Assembly (NCBI RefSeq): GCF_040115645.1 | Contig: NC_089573.1 | Span: forward strand, 806,001-870,000 | DNA from: Euwallacea fornicatus | Taxonomy: Eukaryota; Arthropoda; Insecta; Coleoptera; Curculionidae | Direction: 5' to 3' | DNA: 64,000 bases | Part shown: one piece after another, positions 13,439 through 26,900 of the stretch | Numbering within the stretch: position 1 is the stretch's first letter | Layout: the number at the start of each line of letters is the position of its first letter | Position numbers and translations under genes: made by a program | Notes under the pieces: model-generated | Database searches by the model: none | Told to the model about the DNA's origin: nothing | Seen by the model: only the letters and a program-made list of their open reading frames with translations

Positions 13439-14929
13439 CGGTAGTGGCCAAAAGTGGATGGACAAAGGGAATGTTTCAATCAAATCGTGCGCATATGTCA
13501 ATTGATCGGTTTCCCATGCGTGAATGTGATTTGTCGCAAAATACGTTATAAGAAATAATAAACAAATGTCGGCAAAGTTGCTTTATTGTCAATCAAAAAA
13601 TAAATCTTGAATTTACTTTAAATTCTTAAGATATCAGAAAACTAGTAGTAAAATTTGCATTTGGTTTATAGCCTACAACATGCCTCGTGGTGTAAAAGCG
13701 TCCACTGATTTAAAAGAACGAATTGTTAAAGCTTTTAATGAGGGTGAACGGCAAGTGCAAATCTCCCGCAGGTCCGATGTTGAAAAAGGCACTATTTGGC
13801 CTATAACAAAAAGATATCAAACAATTCGATTAATTAACCCGAAACTAAAAACTGGACGACCAAGGAAGCTGAGTAAAAGAGATGTGCGGAAGATAAAGAC
13901 TATTTGTTCGAAAGATCCATTCGTGTCTTTTGAGAAAATTCGATCTGAGCTGGAAGTTTTCGGAGTTTCTGCCGTGTCTTCAAGGACTGTAAGACGAGGA
14001 CTAGTCGAAGAGAAATTATTTGCACGCAGGCCAGCAAAAAAACCACTTCTCAGTAAGAAAAATCGGAATGGAATTTGCCAAACAACATATTCATTGGCTG
14101 AAACAGGATTGGAAACGAGTTTGCTGGATCTAAGTTCAATTTGTTTAATTCCGATGGCATTCAATACGTTAGACGTCCCACTGGTCAGCGATTAAACCCT
14201 AAACGCGCCAGACCCACGGTTAAGCATGGAGGAGGATCGGTAATGATATGGGGATGTTTCAGCGGTTTTGGTATTGGCCCACTGCATTGAACAAATGGAA
14301 TCATGAACAGATTTCTGTACCGGGACGATCTTCAGAACGTTATGTTACCTCATGTCGAAAACGATTTACCCTTAAGATTCCATTTTCAACACGACAACGA
14401 CTCCAAACATTATTCGGAGTTAGTTAAACGGTTTCTTGAAGAAGAAAAAGTATCGATTTTGATGCGGCCTTCCCAGTCGCCCGATCTGAATCCCATAGAA
14501 AACCTGTGGCCAATTGTTGAGCAAGGATTGAGAGATAAAAACGATTGAAATTGCGACGAACTGTTTATTAAAATACGAGAAAAATGGCAAAATGTTGATC
14601 CAGCAATATTAAATAAATTGATTGGATCAATGCTGCGTCGATGTCGGGCAGTCATTGACAATAATGGGTATTTTACCAAATATTAGTGCCTTGGGAAAGG
14701 TCCCAATTGATTTTTCAAGTAATTTGAGGGAAATTGTTATGTTTTTATTTTCATTTTTAAATTGTCTATCTACTTTTGACCAGGTGAACTCCAAAGATTT
14801 ATTTTTTTATTGACAATAAGGGAACTTTACCAACGTTTGTTTGTTATTTGTTATAACGTGTTTTGCGGCAAATAACGTGCACGCATAGGAAACCGATTCC
14901 GTTTGTCCATCTACTTTTGGTCACTACTG
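13439..14929 (+). mobile_element. Tc1-family DNA transposon, inactive, long inverted ends
   Basis: The ends CGGTAGTGGCCAAAAGT (left) and the complement of CAGTAGTGACCAAAAGT (right) are bordered by TA at 13437-13438 and 14930-14931. The inverted similarity continues inward for about 165 bp on each side, down to a TTATTGTCAAT block. On the right an inner copy of the end motif lies at 14763-14782, giving the repeated arrangement of IR/DR-type Tc1 elements; the matching inner copy on the left is not recognisable. The length (1,491 bp) is usual for the family. The transposase between the ends is broken (see separate entry), so the copy cannot move on its own. Confidence 0.93.
13680..14686 (+). pseudogene. 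Tc1 transposase pseudogene (DD34E)
   Basis: The reading begins MPRGVKASTDLKERI. An N-terminal paired-like helix-turn-helix region covers roughly residues 1-115 and includes the GRPRKLS hinge. From about 14067 the frame shifts; homologous sequence then continues (SVMIWGCFSG at 14239 onward), with a stop codon inside it (TGA at about 14287). The region where the first catalytic Asp lies (usually WSDES in the family) reads TGG-A-TCTAAG, so about 8 bases, including the Asp codon, are missing. The second Asp (FQHDND) and the third motif (SPDLNPIENLW, D..E spacing of DD34E) are present. A further TGA follows at about 14546. The C-terminus ends in the usual RRC..VI.N.G.FTKY-like tail with the stop at 14684-14686. 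Several independent lesions show that it is dead. Confidence 0.92.
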
Positions 14930-14931
14930 TA

Positions 14932-17900
14932 TATCAGTTTAATCGCGTCCGAGATGGTCGGCATAATTACATTTTCCGCAAAAAAATCAGTCAAAGAGTC
15001 GCGGCAAAACGAAGTTTTTTCCTAACGGAAACCCCCTGTGTTTCGTTGGACATAAGTGATTTCTCTTCGAAATTCTCGGCAAAAGTCCTTTAACACGATT
15101 CGTGCCGATAGTTAATCGGTCTGGAGGTCTCGAATCGTTAAAATGATATTTTTAATAAACGCGACCAAACGAACTCGGGCCGAAAGCGAATTCTTTAGGA
15201 AAGTCGGAACAAGTGCAAACGTCGAAATTTCGCACTCCCCGATCCGACGTCTCGGCAGGACCTTAAAAAAACGCGCGGGTTGGAAATTTTGAAACACTCC
15301 GTAGCTAAGTTCCTGGCGACGAAAAAATCGAACAGAAGGCCGGTGGCGTCATAACATTGTATTGAAAAAAAACATGCTTAAGTATCTAATCTACCAAATT
15401 GGCTCGTGTCTAGTGTCCATTGTAGTGGAAACAGGAAACGGTGCGACCAGCCAAGTGTGCATTTGTAGAAGTCTTTACTTGCTACTCGGAGCTAATAGAA
15501 AAAAATATTTCAAACGATATTAATTTAAATTACGTGCGAGCTGTGAACATCAGAGGGGATATTCCCTGGCAATGTAGAGGCGATAAATGCCATAAAATGA
15601 AATTTAACGAGGAACAGTAAAGTTTTGTTCTTTGAACGTCACAATTAATCTTGAAAAAACATCGTTAAAAGGCGTTAAAGCGGACAATATGAAACGCCAT
15701 CAGTTACGATGTGACAGTTTTAAACGTCCCCAGCGTTTCCATCACGTTCGCAAATTTATTTAACTCAGGACCGAACTGGTCGATTTCATTCGGCAGAACT
15801 CAACAGTAATTGTGGTTGATGAAACGCTTCCAACTTTTACCGCTTCTTCGTTATCTTCCATGAAGTTATGCGAAGGTGAACGCGGCTAGCAACGAAACCG
15901 TGCTAGAAAGTAATAGAAGATAATTGAAAAATGTTCGATTTCTTCTTGGCAGCCAAGAATATAAATTTGATTTGACTTGTGACCCGGCCGCAGTAAGTAG
16001 GTATTCAGACAGTAACGAATTTCTGCATCTTCTTCAATAGAAGGTCACTGACTTCTTCACAGTCTTTCTCTTCTTAACGTTATTTCCAATTTGCAAAATA
16101 ATGAGGTTCTTGCTCGGGCTCAGTGCAGCTTTACTTACTTGTTGAATTTTATTTTGTTTCCCCGTATTTTTATTTCGTATTTGCAACGTTGCAAATTTAA
16201 ATCTTGTAAATGTGTAACAGTAATAATTAAAAATGTCGAGAGAAGTAAAACTTGTCGGGGTCCACAGGCACAGTGTGACGAGCAATAGCCACAGGACATT
16301 GATTTTTTTAAGAGGACAGGTGCTGAAGCCGCGTTACACCTGGTAATATGCCGGCTGGAACGACCAAACACCCAGTGGCGTTTCGTAGCTTTCGCAGCAC
16401 AGAGCCCGCATTACGTTTGAGCATCCAACTTCAACATCAATTCAGAAAATTTAACACAAGCCGTCCAAGCTTTTATAACTTCGAAACGACCGGTCGCTAG
16501 TAATGGCCGCAATGTATTTGATGTCTAATGAAACGTTTCTTAAAATAGCGGAAACAACCCCGCGAATCGCCCTGTGTGTGCGAGTTTAACGCGAAGACAC
16601 TTTTTGACGTTAAATTGGAAGTTGCGAAGGGCAAGCGAAGAACTCCGCTTTGAACAAAAAACGTGCCTTAGTCACAGATGAGCCTTAATTACGTTTTTGA
16701 AGACGCTTCACAATTACAAAATCGAAAGCGGTTCTGTGGGCGTGGTCCATTGGAAAAAATTGTGATTTGGCAAAATTGCTAATTAGAAATGATTCGGGAG
16801 CTCGGAGACGCTCCACGTTTAAATTACTTCAATCTCGGGATCGTCATTGTGACAGTTTGCTTAATTGACTAACCTGATGAGAAGCCTTCGATGTCCTAAT
16901 TAATGTACATATGTTAACGCGTAGATGAGAAAGAATCACCGCAAAATCCAAACGTTATGTGCGTCGAAAATATCCATATGTACTATTGAGAGATAGGCAG
17001 GGTTTCACCCCCTCTCCCGTAATCTTTCAAAATAACGGCCTTCGGGCAATTTCTCAAAATATGGCAACGTCTGTTTTCGGGTACCAAAAATTGGTACTAA
17101 TTAATCCCTTCCCTTGCATCCAGCCCCCTTTAAAAATTCTAAATGGCAAGAAGGTTCACGTTATACATTCACTAAAAGGTGTTTTTATTCTCTAAACGAC
17201 TTTTTTCCTTGATGCGCCAAACAATTTACAGGAAGAAATCCATTCTAAGCGGTCGCGAGCAAAAAATCAGCAGCAAACGCTTATTTTTTAAGAACAAAAA
17301 AGGTGTAAAAAACACTTCTGAATTGATAAATCGCAAGATCCCTCAAAAAGTATCGCTGTCATGTGCGCAGGACCGAATTAGGGACGTGTGTTTTATATAA
17401 AATTTTTACCTCTCAAAACAAACGATGAATATTTTGTTAATTTATAAAAGTCAATAATAAGAGACTCTGTATGAGGTGAATGAAAAAATACTTGGAATGA
17501 TTTCGGGAATAGAAGAGTCAAAATATGCTTCTGTACATCGTCGCGCCGGTCTCAGATGAGACTTAAAAAGCCCACCCTGTACGTACTAAGTACGAGTAGC
17601 GTGCTTAAATTCTTATTGTCTTCCTCAGAATGCTCTACTTTTTAGGGAGCTCATTCTCCCATTTTGGAGCCTATTACGGGGCCGTCGTCATATTGGCGAG
17701 TTGTTAAAAACATAAATTTAAATATCGAAATATGAAAGTTACTACAACGAATTAAAACGAAACTTAATCATGATTGCACAGACTGTTAACGGCAGATGGT
17801 GTTTACCGATCGTGTTAGCACCATTTTCGTCGTTAGCGACTTGTCAATGGAATCTGAATTCATCATGGAAGACACTTCCAATGCTCAATTGTATCATTAG

Positions 17901-20900
17901 CATTTGTATTAAACAAAAAAACAAACTCAAATATAAAATATCACACAAAGCATTAAGGTTAGAGCTCTCGAGCGTGATTGGACTGTCAGCAGCAAGTTTA
18001 AATTTAAACATACCAAAATAATGTATGTATCCATTTCAAGGTTGGGGCCGTCACCTCTGGAGCTACACAGGCCTTTGGGGACACTGCTGGTCATTACCAG
18101 TCGCCTCTATGCACTAGTGACACTAATTTTAACACTGACTATTGGGCACATAGGTAGATACTAACCGGGACGTTGGATTACCGAACTGGAGCGCACAGCA
18201 ACGCGTATCCATAAGAAGCCTTGTCAGTGGAAATTCTGGAAGCAATTCCATTCGTACGGTTTCCCTTGTAACTAACATTTCATGTTTACAGAAGAGAGAG
18301 TTTTGAGAGCGTTTTATATTTAGCGAATTAGAGGCACGCACTCCGTTTCGACCTCTTCTAAGTAAGATATAAATATATCAGCCAGCCTGTTCAATGTATT
18401 ATCTGTTTGGTTTCATTCAAATAAAGTTTGGTCAGGCCAGGTGTTAATTCTGGAAAATCGGCTAAATATTTTCTTTAATCCGTGAAAAAGCTCAATATGA
18501 CTCTTGTTAAGGCTCTTTTCGTTGAGCTACAATATTGTCATTTGGCGCACGAAACAGATAACAGTGTTTGCTTTTCCTCTCAAAAAATCCAGACTGAAAA
18601 TCAAAACGGAAAATTAGAAATCGAGGTTGTCTGACGCCTTGTCTCGAGTGCTCAGGCTATGAACTTTCAAGAGTCCTGAGGGGGCTATTAATCGATATCC
18701 TATTTTAATGGATTCATCCAGGATCGGCTTCAGACACAAACCAAACGTACGATATAAATCACGACAGTTCCTGACCGAAGTCTCCAAGGGAATCGTTTTA
18801 AAAATCTTAAAAAAACATCGAACAATCCGAACTGAATACGGTCCTGCGTTGCAATTATCAAGCATTTAAAAAATATCTGTCCGGGAAGATGCCGGGAAGG
18901 CGCTTGCGGAAGAGGGTTCCGAGATACTTGGAAATATCGAAAAATTACCCTCACGTAAATATAAATGAATAAAACCAAGGAAGGAGCTCACGTGTTAACC
19001 CCTTTAAACTTGACATTTAACGGGGTAGGGCTACCTTTCTAGAGCAGTTACGTCAAATGCAACCACCCATTAATTTGCCGGCTCACTGGCGTACTTACAG
19101 AATGGAAACGGAATAGGTTTTGGAAAAAGATGAATATTTTGTAAATAGAACACTGAAAACAACATACGTTAAACTGAAATACCTCAAGTGGTGCGATGAC
19201 ACACACAAACACACACCTTCCATAAAAAAGTGTTTCCAGCACTCGTTCGTAAAAGGAAATAAAATTTGTTCGAGACTAAAGACTCTCGAGTCGTTTTAAA
19301 TCTGAAATAAAAGAAACTTATGCATTAAATGCACTGAAGTAAGAGTAGAGTTCTGTAAAATCTCTGAAATGAGCAGATGCTGAAGAAGAGGAGACGCATT
19401 AAAAAACTCGAGTAAATCTTTTTTTTTTTTATTATCCATTTAAATAATTAGCTAAAATAACACTTACGGTAAAACAATGTTATTAAAAAGTACAACACAA
19501 CCAGATACTATACAAACCACTGTTCTCGTTCAATAAATAAAAATTAATAAAAATAAATACAATTACAATAATGACTAAATTGTATATTAAGTTTTTGTTA
19601 ATTTGTTCTCATGACGCCTATTTTATGAACGAGTGACTGTGAGTTTTCCTTGTTCGACTTCCTTAAGTAAAATGTAGAAAGCTGCGTTGGTTCCACAAAC
19701 AGAAATATACAGTGAAGAAGCAAATGTTAAAATTTAACAAAATCTGTATAAAGACGCAAAAAATTCTCAGATTTCAGTTCTCAGATTTATATGCGCCGAT
19801 TCTGATGTACAGAACATCGTTTGTGAATGCTATTATTTTCGCACATGACTTCACCCTGTTCTTTTTCACGTCTCAATCTCACTGTGTGTCATTCGAAAGA
19901 ACACATGACTTTACATGGAGAATAATGAGTTTTAAGCTAGCACAAAAGTATAACAAGATTTTAAAAAATCTGCATTATTCACTGCAACAATAAAACGTGA
20001 TCACGTAAGGTGGAACTGATACAGATGTTAATTTGGGTTATTTTTTAACTAAAAAATTTCATTATCAAAGTGAATGATACAAGAAAAAAATTCTCAAAAA
20101 TTTTGTTACGTTAGAACTCATCATTAGGCATATAGATTAACAGACTCTATCAAAGGGCGGTATTACAAATTTGGATTATTATTAAAAAATGGGAGGTGAC
20201 GTCACATTTACGAAAATAATTACCTCATGAAACAGGTTTCTCGATATTTGCGCACTTTAAAATTAAGTTTTACGAGTCGGAGTAATTTTTCTCATCTCTA
20301 TGTAGATGTTTTATTTAATTTTTTCCCGCTTTTGCTTGCTAAAAAAATATTGTCAAATAAATAATTTAATTTGAAGATATATCCCTGGGCCAGTCTTCGG
20401 GAGGAAGAAATGTTAAAAATATTCCACAATTCTGCGATGTTTCTAATTAAATAGTCTTATGATATACTGTACAAACAAACTTACAATATACACATAGTCT
20501 TCAATTGTGTTTTAAAAAATACTCAAGAGAAAGGAAGGGGGCACGTACACGAACTTAAATAGTGCTTCCGAAAGTCTTCAGGTACCAATATTTTATACAG
20601 AACTTTTTACAAGGCGAGAACTTAAAGTTACTCCTTACGAACGTACAAATCACAATATTTTTCGAAGAGAACCACTTAAATCGGATTCTCGGAATCTTTT
20701 CTAAACAATGGAAAATTCGACCATTTAGTTCATGGAGTGAGTTGTGGCAGGTTCCATTAATCTATGTCGCATAATTTTAAAATTTATCCAAATAAAAAAA
20801 TAGGGAGTCACACTGAACGATTCCAAGCCGCTGTTAGATTTCGAGAACCTGGAGCAATTGTCCTTATCCAGATTTTACATTTCTTTAATTAGAGTTTTTT

Positions 20901-20986
20901 GTTATACAAAACACCAGTTGAGATTGAGATTTTTAGCTACTGAGGAATGAATATCAGATCATCTATTCAGCGATCAGAACTTATCG
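14932..20986. other. intergenic, no recognised gene
   Basis: No open frame shows recognisable domains. A CACCCTGTACGTAC transposon-end-like motif lies near 17573, facing the opposite way to those at 9171-9290. The last part (about 20.3-20.98 kb) should contain the Ino80 3' UTR: TTTATT near 20310 reads AATAAA on the minus strand, but I cannot say which signal is used. Confidence 0.45.
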
Positions 20987-23900
20987 CTATTCATCGGGGA
21001 ATTCATAAAATGAGTACCCCGTTGAGGACTGAGACGTAATGGCAGGTTCTGTCGGCAAAGGTACAGGTAAAGGCCGCGCAGGCTTGCGAGGCCTCGGGGT
21101 CCTAGAACCGGAATGCGCAGGACCGGAAGGCCGCAGACGAGGTCGTCCTGGACCCCGTCTGGTACTTGGAGTTGCAGAAATACCTGTAATGTCTAATGGA
21201 GTTTCTCCCGCCCCCCTCGGAGATGACTGCGTGGATGATACTGAAGAGGCCGAGTCGTGAGTTTCTCCAAAGGAGTTTAGCGGAGCTAGAAAAATCGCAA
21301 ATTACCCCCAAAAACCCGCTTATAGAGAAATGAGCTTTTATAAAACGTTTCTCGAACGCCCATGGCTTCCTCTCATTTATAACGAGTAAAAGCAAATTTT
21401 CCCATGTTAATGTGCCATCAAGCACTGTCAATTACAAATAAAAAACAAGGATAAATCGGTAAGCCAGTTAAAAATCTGTGAACAATTCGCAAGTCATTAT
21501 GCACAGGAGACTTTGTTTCGGACTTATGGGAAGAAAAAATAACATTTGCACTAAAACTAATTGTATTAGCGCGTTAAAAACCAACTTTAGGTTAAAAATT
21601 ACAGCATTAATTCCGATAAACAGAAGAAAGCGATGTTAATGAATTATTCATGTATCCTAACAGGAGGATGGTAAAACATTTAAACCCGATGACGAGGCAC
21701 TTAGTGGCGTCAGAGAAATACCCACAATTAAAGCGATATACAAAAATCGAGATGTCCGTCAATAATAATGAGAGCACAAAAACCTTGAGGACCGATTGAT
21801 CCAAGGATGCCCGAGTTAAGAAGATGTGAAAAATAAATTTAACACTTAAACAAAACAATACGTGTTCAAATTGAAATAAATAAATCAGTTTTTGTACGCC
21901 ACGCTACGTTACAGTCTGGGATTGGAATTTTGGCTTATTTATCAGATGCCGCCACACGATTTTTCGGTCCAATTTAGCTCAAAACCCGTGAACATTTTTT
22001 TAAATTTTTTTATATATATATAAAATATTATTCACGCTGACATCTTAAAACTTGTCCAAACTAGCAATGAGTTCATCTTCGTGCACAGCGCAATTTTGAA
22101 CACAACAGGAAAAAAAATTCTTTAAACGGAACCATATGTTTTGGCTGTCATTTTCTATATTCAAAACTAGGTCCTGAGCTAAAATTGTGCTTCCGGGTCT
22201 CGGAAGGCGCCCGAATCGGGAGTTTTTTGGGCCATTTTTTCTAAGCAAATGAGTGCCAGTTGCCGTAAAGTACCTGCGCAAAAAACGGCCACCTTTTAGA
22301 ACCACCTTTGAATAGATTTCCTGAAGGATATCCGCCAGATGCCGGGAAGAGTTGCCGCCGCCTTCTGGCCCGATTTGGGTCGGATGCCCTCGCTTTTTAG
22401 TCCTTTTCCTTTCTTAAAATACAATCAAGGTAGTTTTAGGGTCTCATACGCCCCACACTTGCCCAACTACCTACTTTTGAATAACTAAGTACTCGTTCTC
22501 TAATCGCGACAAAACCTTAAGTACGCACATGAAATTTGTTATTTAGTGTCACCATGCGACTTTTCAAATCGGTTATTATAATAAATTAATATATTAATAC
22601 ATTTAGTTCAGGTTAGTTAATGTATTTTTTTAATCTGAAACTATCATAACCTGAACTAACATAAAACCAGTTATGCCAGTACCTTTTTCTTTCGCTTCAT
22701 TTAACTGAGAACCCTACTTCAAACATGAAAATACCTAGTATTATACAGAAATCGTAGGTTTTCGACTAATTTTACTTAAATTGCGGGCAGTTTTCTCTGC
22801 AACAGTACTCAATTTCATACAGCACGTTCGTAAAGTAACGCAATACTCAGTGCTACTTGACAAAGTCCTAGAACATATCGATGATTTAAAACAACTTTAT
22901 GTGATATAAGATCCATGTTTGTGGCAGCGTCGTGGTTCGAAACACGACGTCAATGTCATTCAACGACCCAAACATTCTGCCACCTTACATTAAAAAGCAT
23001 ATTATTTACAAAGGTGAAAACATACAAACAAACCTTTGTAAATTAATAAAATAATCAAATTGGAAATCATTTCTCATTTGTCAGCGTCTTAAACGGCAAA
23101 CTGACAAGCAGAGTCAGCTTAACTATAATTGCTCAAGACGCTAATGTCGAAATTTTCTAAAGATAAGTATATTACTAAATTTCTGTCATTTAAAAAATGA
23201 CGTCACATCTTGAAGCACCATAAAATCATAAAAATGTGTGACACATCAAAATGGACAGCTTTGTGCACAATTTGACAAAACCTCAAAATAAAGCAATTTA
23301 AAATATGCCAAAAATTTAAAAAGCCTTTTGGAACATACTTAATCCATTACCGGTTATATAATGTATCAAAGAAATGTAGTATATAATGAAGCAATAAAAA
23401 CTCGCATGGCAACACTTTAATTTCCACAGAGCGCTACGCCATATCGCATTTTCGAATCAAAAAAAGAGTCAAAGAAGCTGTTTTCATAACCGGTTTTTAA
23501 ACCGCATGTGAGTTTCATATAAAATTCTCTATTTTTTGCATTTAATCGCCTCTGTATCTCTTATAGTTTCTAAGATACATGCATCACTAATTTACACCGC
23601 ACGGTATTTTCTGGCACAGAAGAGCTTTTGAAATTCAAAATAGCTTCACATACTATGTTATGTTCCATGAGAAAAGGTATGCTAGGTGGCCTGCCAATGT
23701 CTTCGATGTGATTGTAGAATTTGACTAATTACATTTTCCGGTATTGAAGAGAGCTAAATGTTAAATTAGTGGGTATCTTAATACTAGGGCCTCGAGAGTG
23801 AACTTTGTTCAATTCATAATTGATTCCTTTCCAAGAACCTTTGCTTTTGTCAAATTAATGATCTCATGCAAATTGTTGATGAAGCTCTTAAATACAGATT

Positions 23901-26900
23901 TTTCGTACTGCCGTCCTTCAATCGTTTCTGCTCGAGTTTCTGAACGATTCTAAACTTGACGATTCTTCAAAAAAATACCAGGTCTATGTAAAATCTAACT
24001 CTCTATTTAGGTGGTTTTGAGGACTGAGTGCCTTTTTATCGTCAAATAGGTGCTCTTTATGGTTGTCAATGCCAACAATATCTCAATCAATTTGAAATGA
24101 ATTCACTCTTTTTTAATGAAATTTTATCTCCCAGAAATTTCACAAAAAATCTTTGAATATAGTCTATACGTATATCAAACAACGATTACTTCTCAATGTA
24201 GAATACGTAGATAAAATTAGGCAATCGTTCGAAATTGCCCTGTAGAAGTACTTGACAGGTATTTTAACATTAAGCGAAATCTTGTATTCTTAACAAGATT
24301 CCGGACAACTAAAAGTGCAAAAAAAATTCCAGTAGAAACCGAATATGTCATAAAATTATTAAAACGTGCATCAAAAGAGAAAAACGACGAAACAAAACCG
24401 AGTAAAGCTGAGGAAACAACCAAAATGAAATACTTTTGGACTTACCACCACAAAGCCCCGAAGCAGTTGGACCATTCATAGCGGTATGATTGCGTCCTAT
24501 TCCTGCAGTAACCCTTGAACGGGAACCCCGAGGTCTGCCTCTCTTTGTATGACCCCTTCCTGCAGGTCTAGGCCTCACTGTTGAACCGTACACATTGTAT
24601 ACTGTATATTCTGGAAGAGTGCAAAAGCAATTCTACAAAGATCTAATGATTATACACTGTATAACGACGACCAAAAGAATGTTGATATATTATGTATAAA
24701 AAAATATGAATTATCCGAATGGGAAATTGGATCCTATAGAAACATGTGAGAGTGAGAATTAAATATTTGTTCAATGAAGTTTTTTTGATCATAGTCGCCA
24801 AAAAATTAAGTCTCACTCTTCTACGTTCGAGAATCAAACGCGGTATCATCACGTCGGAAGTCCGACACTGAAGCCATTAAACTAGCGCAAGCATCTGGCA
24901 CAGTAGATCTATGTGTAATTGTGAAGTAGTGATGCTTTTAACTCAAATGCTGCACATAACTTGCAATAAAGTTTCTAAATACATTTTCCTGATCGCCATC
25001 CTTGTTTGCGGCTCGTGCGTTAAGAGTTATTTAGCACGATAACGTACAGCTGAAAAATATTGCTAATTTTCTAACTTTCGTGTGATACGTGTTATGGATA
25101 TTTTCTAATGTAGTAGTGGGTAAAAATTTAATAATAAAAAGTTAAGTTCCACGGTTTTGAGCAATTTCACTTACTATTTGTAATGGGAGAATCATCGTCA
25201 TTCACAACATCCGGTTCTTCGATTGGCCCATCAGGATCGATTTCACTGGAAGGGCTATTCGGTTGTTCCTCATTGGTTTCCTGTATGATACTCGTGGGTT
25301 CTAGTCTAGCCCTCTTAGCATCCGCTGCCGGAATGGTCTGGATGAAAAAGTTAATGTGAGAAACACTCTTTAAGCATTATAAAAGGTAAATTATATGAAT
25401 AAAATGCAGTAGCCCATTCACTTTTACCTTAAAAGCTAATTTTCGCTTTTTATCGTCCCTGGCTTCCTCTGCAGTGGACTTGTTTTCGACTTTTAGGTGA
25501 TCTAAAACAAATTAATTATTAATGTATTGCTTCCCAGGTAGAAAAAAGCTGAACGTACATTTTTGAACTAATTCGTCGTCGTCGAGGAGAAGAGAAACCA
25601 CTTCTTTCGGCTTTAGAGTATCGGGCTTGAAATTTCCTCCGCTTATTACCAGTTTTTGTATCTGGGGATTTTACATAATGTTGAATGAGAAAACCATTTA
25701 CTGTCGGGGAGTTAGTTAATTAATGTTACATAATTTAGACCCAATGTTCGCATATTAGGTATTATATAAGCGGCTTCGATACTTCATAAAATTTAAAATA
25801 AATTTTGTTGCAAGTAAACATTTCATATTACCTCACTTTTTTCTCTAGCTCTTTGCAATATGCGCTCCTCTATCGACCCTTTACATATCAGCCTATACAC
25901 GGTAACTTGTTTAGTTTGACCTAGTCTATGAGCCCTGTCCATTGCTTGTTGGTCTACTGTTGGATTCCAGTCACTGTCGTAGAATATCACCTGGAACAAC
26001 AGAAACGACTTTAATTCGAGTCAATGGATACTTGATCATCGAAAGTAAATAAAACCGTGAATATTTTCGTTATAATGCAATTTTTATGGATTAATTAATT
26101 GTTCATTAATACATCGTCCAGTATTTTGCGAGTGACAGAATGAAATTTCACACGGTCACCTCATGTAAGTCATGTAGTGATATTAAAATTCAATATGTTC
26201 CCAGAATATTAGCGCTTAACGTATTCAGGAGCTCGTATACTCCCATTTAACATTGCTAGCACGTTCTGCTGTTATAACTTAGTAACATAGTTAGCTGGAA
26301 AGACATTACATTATAATTATTTTCATTCTAATCGTCTATTGCCCCCACATTCTATATATCGTGTCGTAAGCTCTTAATTGGTAACCTTCGCATATGTGAT
26401 CGAACCGCGATACAGCTACTTCAAACTTTAAAGGAGGGTAGTTAAAATCGTGCCACCCCCGAAAATCTCGATAACGAGTCTTGTTGTCCAAATAAGAGGT
26501 GAAGTGGCTACGGTACTTAATAAGGGTAGTGTCGAATGTTGCGACATGAAAGATCCGGAAATATGCAGGCAGTCATTTCCTGCCCTGCACGTGTACAACC
26601 ACCTATCGTACAAAACCACCCTTCGGCTACTTTTCCACGTGCTGCTTTATGACCTGTTAATATCAACTTTCATATCCATTAGGGGTGCCTTAAATTTTAA
26701 GAAAGATGTGTTGTTGGGAAATTACGTACTGGGAAAATGCTAGTTAACCGGTGGCATGATTCGCTCTTACTAATTCTCATAATTAAAGCGCATTCATAGA
26801 GAATTATTTCATTTTATATAGATTGGCGCCATTCTCTTTTAATAAGCGTCATGCAATGCCGCTCCATATATGCCAAATAAATGCAGAATTGCCTTTTCTA

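Noticed and set aside
21039..21260. Plus-strand Gly/Arg-rich open frame
   Set aside because: It is the antisense shadow of the last Ino80 exon, which has correct splice phase and AT-hook motifs.
20210..23210. TGACGTCA octamers near 20199 and 23200 as cAMP-response elements
   Set aside because: Two isolated 8-mers in AT-rich DNA, far from any promoter, are not evidence of regulation.
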